Source of the DNA: Flexilinea flocculi
GTDB taxonomy: Bacteria; Chloroflexota; Anaerolineae; Anaerolineales; Anaerolineaceae
DNA: 64,000 bases
Direction: 5' to 3'
Assembly (NCBI RefSeq): GCF_001192795.1
Contig: NZ_DF968181.1
Span: forward strand, 1,664,974 to 1,728,973
The position numbers were made by a program, and so were the translations under genes. The notes below the pieces were generated by a model. It saw only the letters and a program-made list of their open reading frames with translations. It searched no databases and was not told the origin of the DNA. Positions 62,398-64,000 of the stretch are shown piece by piece. Position 1 is the first letter of the stretch. Each line of letters begins with the position of its first letter.

Positions 62398-63648
62398 ATG
62401 AAAGTGCCTTTTGGTTTTGGTTCTGCGGAAATTCTAATCGATATTCCAGATCGAAATTTGGCGGGAATTCTACATGCAAATGAAATTGAAAGGGAAACAG
62501 ATGAGAGTAATATCATCGTCAATGCATTAAGTCATCCAATTGATTCCCCAAGGCTCCGAGAACTTGTTAAACCCGGAGAAAAAATCGCCATCATTACCAG
62601 TGATATTACCCGACCAATGCCCTCTAAAAAGGTGCTTCCATTTATTCTTTCTGAGTTGAAATCCGCCTCAATTCGTGACGAAGATATTTTGATTGTATTT
62701 GCGCTTGGTTCTCATCGTCCTCATACTGATGATGAAAAGATAAGAATAGTCGGAGAGCAAATTTTCAATCAATATCGATGTATTGATTCAATCGGGGAAT
62801 TTGTTCATTTAGGGGAAACCAAAGCGGGGACACCAGTAGACATTTTCAAACCAGTTGCAGAAGCTGATCGCAGAATTTGTATCGGGAACATAGAATACCA
62901 TTATTTTGCCGGATACAGTGGTGGAGCCAAAGCTATAATGCCTGGGGTTTCTACACGGAATGCAATTCAAGCAAACCATAGCAGGATGACTGATCCGAAC
63001 GCTTGTGCAGGTCAGATTGATTCAAATCCTGTTCGTAATGACATCGATTCAGTTGTTGATTTCATCTCAATCGATTTTATTGTCAATGTCATTTTAGACG
63101 AACACAAGCACATATGCCACTGTGTTGCCGGTCATTATCGAAATGCTCACCGAAGAGGTTGTGATCTTTTAGATAAACTTTATCGAATCGAAATCTCCCA
63201 TAAAGCAGATATCGTTATCGTCTCTTCAGGAGGTTATCCAAAAGATATCAATTTATACCAGGCGCAGAAAGCTTTAGATAATGCTGGACATGCTGTTAAG
63301 GATGGTGGCACAATCCTCTGGATTGCATCTGCAGCTGAAGGTTTAGGCGAAAAACATTTTGAAGACTGGATGATCCATCATTCCAATCCTTCTGAGATGA
63401 TTGATCATATTCAACGAGAATTTGTATTAGGAGGACATAAAGCAGCAGCCATTGCGATGGTATTAGAACGGGCAGACATCATCTTGATAACCGACCTGGA
63501 ACCGAGCATTGTGGAAAGAGTTCATCTTCATGCAGCATCAGATGCTCAAAAAGCCCTGGATAATCTGCTGATAAAATATGGAAGTAATGCTTCAGTCCTT
63601 GCAATGCCTTTTGGCGGAGCTACACTTCCAGTAGTTTTACCGAAGTAA
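62398..63648 (+). CDS. LarA-family protein (nickel-dependent racemase, DUF2088)
   Basis: This 416-residue LarA/DUF2088 protein has the N-terminal VPFGFGSAEILIDIP, then ALGSHRPHTDDE (first catalytic His region) and GNIEYHYFAGYSGGAKAIMPG, both hallmarks of lactate racemase and related 2-hydroxyacid/sugar-acid racemases that use a nickel-pincer nucleotide. The cofactor biosynthesis genes larB, larC and larE are not in the window. Its position after a sugar LacI regulator and before a sugar kinase suggests a hydroxy-acid or sugar-acid epimerisation role rather than lactate; this is inference. Confidence 0.85.
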   Translation: MKVPFGFGSAEILIDIPDRNLAGILHANEIERETDESNIIVNALSHPIDSPRLRELVKPGEKIAIITSDITRPMPSKKVLPFILSELKSASIRDEDILIVFALGSHRPHTDDEKIRIVGEQIFNQYRCIDSIGEFVHLGETKAGTPVDIFKPVAEADRRICIGNIEYHYFAGYSGGAKAIMPGVSTRNAIQANHSRMTDPNACAGQIDSNPVRNDIDSVVDFISIDFIVNVILDEHKHICHCVAGHYRNAHRRGCDLLDKLYRIEISHKADIVIVSSGGYPKDINLYQAQKALDNAGHAVKDGGTILWIASAAEGLGEKHFEDWMIHHSNPSEMIDHIQREFVLGGHKAAAIAMVLERADIILITDLEPSIVERVHLHAASDAQKALDNLLIKYGSNASVLAMPFGGATLPVVLPK

Positions 63649-63731
63649 TTTGAAATATAGACTTGCTCTTCGAATAAATATTACGTATTCAATCAAAGGA
63701 CTTAAGATCGTCGATTTAATATAAATCACTG
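63645..63731 (+). repeat. Dispersed hairpin repeat, copy 11 (degenerate)
   Basis: The left end GTAATTTGAAATATAG starts inside the larA-type stop codon, and the right end AATATAAATCACTG is weak. An internal CTCTTCGAATAAAT matches the second box of other copies. Lowest-confidence member of the family. Confidence 0.45.
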
Positions 63732-63800
63732 ATATCGATGATTCAGTTACAAAGCAGCATTAATAATCTGAAAAAAGCCTTTTAGAAATAGAGAGAAAAA

Positions 63801-64000
63801 ATGGAATATTATGGTGCTATAGAAGCTGGCGGGACAAAATTTGTTTGCTCTGTTGCAGCTGATCCTGATCATTATTTTTCGGAAATCCGTTTCCCAACGA
63901 CTACTCCCCAAGAGACGCTTGCAAAAGCAGTTTTATTTTTCAAAGAACAACAACAAAAATACAACCTATCCGCGATTGGAGTGAGCTGCTTTGGACCGAT
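63801..64000 (+). CDS. ROK-family sugar kinase (fructokinase-like), N-terminal part
   Basis: The window ends 200 bp into this gene, so only about 66 residues are seen. They begin [19 protein letters not shown], the phosphate-1 motif of ROK fructokinases (GGTKFVCAV type), and continue AIGVSCFGP. It phosphorylates a hexose, most likely fructose, using ATP. AGAGAGAAAAA precedes the ATG. It follows the LarA-type gene and closes the visible part of the carbohydrate island. Confidence 0.8.
   Translation, partial: MEYYGAIEAGGTKFVCSVAADPDHYFSEIRFPTTTPQETLAKAVLFFKEQQQKYNLSAIGVSCFGP

Noticed and set aside
26875-63731. CRISPR array or tandem repeat interpretation of the dispersed TTCGAAATAT motifs
   Set aside because: Copies are kilobases apart, imperfect and palindromic, with no regular spacers and no cas genes.

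Overview
The window is a gene-dense, AT-rich stretch of a bacterial chromosome. The gene content fits an anaerobic member of the Chloroflexota, most likely class Anaerolineae. Pointers are paired lipoproteins with Pro/Thr-rich linkers and NBR1-type Ig-like domains, the TIGR03960/TIGR03936 radical-SAM pair, DUF1385 and PgpH-type membrane proteins, many LacI-regulated sugar ABC systems, and no outer-membrane assembly genes. This placement is inferred from gene families; no rRNA gene is present.

Layout. 1-9 kb: a truncated LysM protein, a tyrosine recombinase, Asp23/NusB, PEP carboxykinase (pckA), a candidate 6S-like RNA, a minus-strand trio (acetyltransferase, PNPOx-like flavoprotein, prepilin peptidase), tRNA-Met, a 629-bp transposase-less mobile element with a 13-bp target duplication, and radC. 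9-16.5 kb: a plus-strand housekeeping run (DUF1385, ComEA, YqeY, PgpH, YbeY, DgkA), then rpsF-rpsR and a PrsA-like foldase. 16.6-29.5 kb, minus strand: lon, folC, and a LacI-regulated alpha-glucoside cluster (binding protein, two permeases, trehalose synthase, amylosucrase). 29.8-40.6 kb, plus strand: the radical-SAM pair, tRNA-Arg, tRNA-Leu, tig, clpP, a HAD phosphatase, rlmN, ftsY, prfB and mscL. 40.8-51.4 kb: an iron/spermidine-type ABC importer, two NBR1-Ig lipoproteins, a PfkB kinase, a zinc-ribbon membrane protein, and SUI1/YciH beside the ABC-F factor EttA. 51.7-64 kb: a carbohydrate island. It has a clear promoter with a perfect LacI-type operator, a Cys-rich mini-ORF, iolG-iolB-iolD-iolE, archaeal-type GAPDH and PGK overlapping each other, a split transketolase, a LacI regulator, a LarA-family protein and the start of a ROK sugar kinase.

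How the genes work together. The 51.7-64 kb island reads as inositol/sugar catabolism: the Iol enzymes open the ring, and GAPDH/PGK and transketolase route the carbon into lower glycolysis and pentose interconversion. The 20.7-29.5 kb cluster imports an alpha-glucoside and processes maltose/trehalose and sucrose.

The most unusual feature is an unannotated family of intergenic repeats of about 75-125 bp, with at least ten copies between 26.8 and 63.7 kb. Copies have near-constant inverted ends (about CAGYAATTCGAAATAT / ATATTTCGAATTGCTG) around a central hairpin. The hairpin arms differ between copies but keep pairing, in two copies with several G-U pairs on the plus strand, which suggests selection on an RNA structure. 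The 629-bp MITE-like element and the Cys-rich mini-ORF upstream of iolG are further candidates for new biology.
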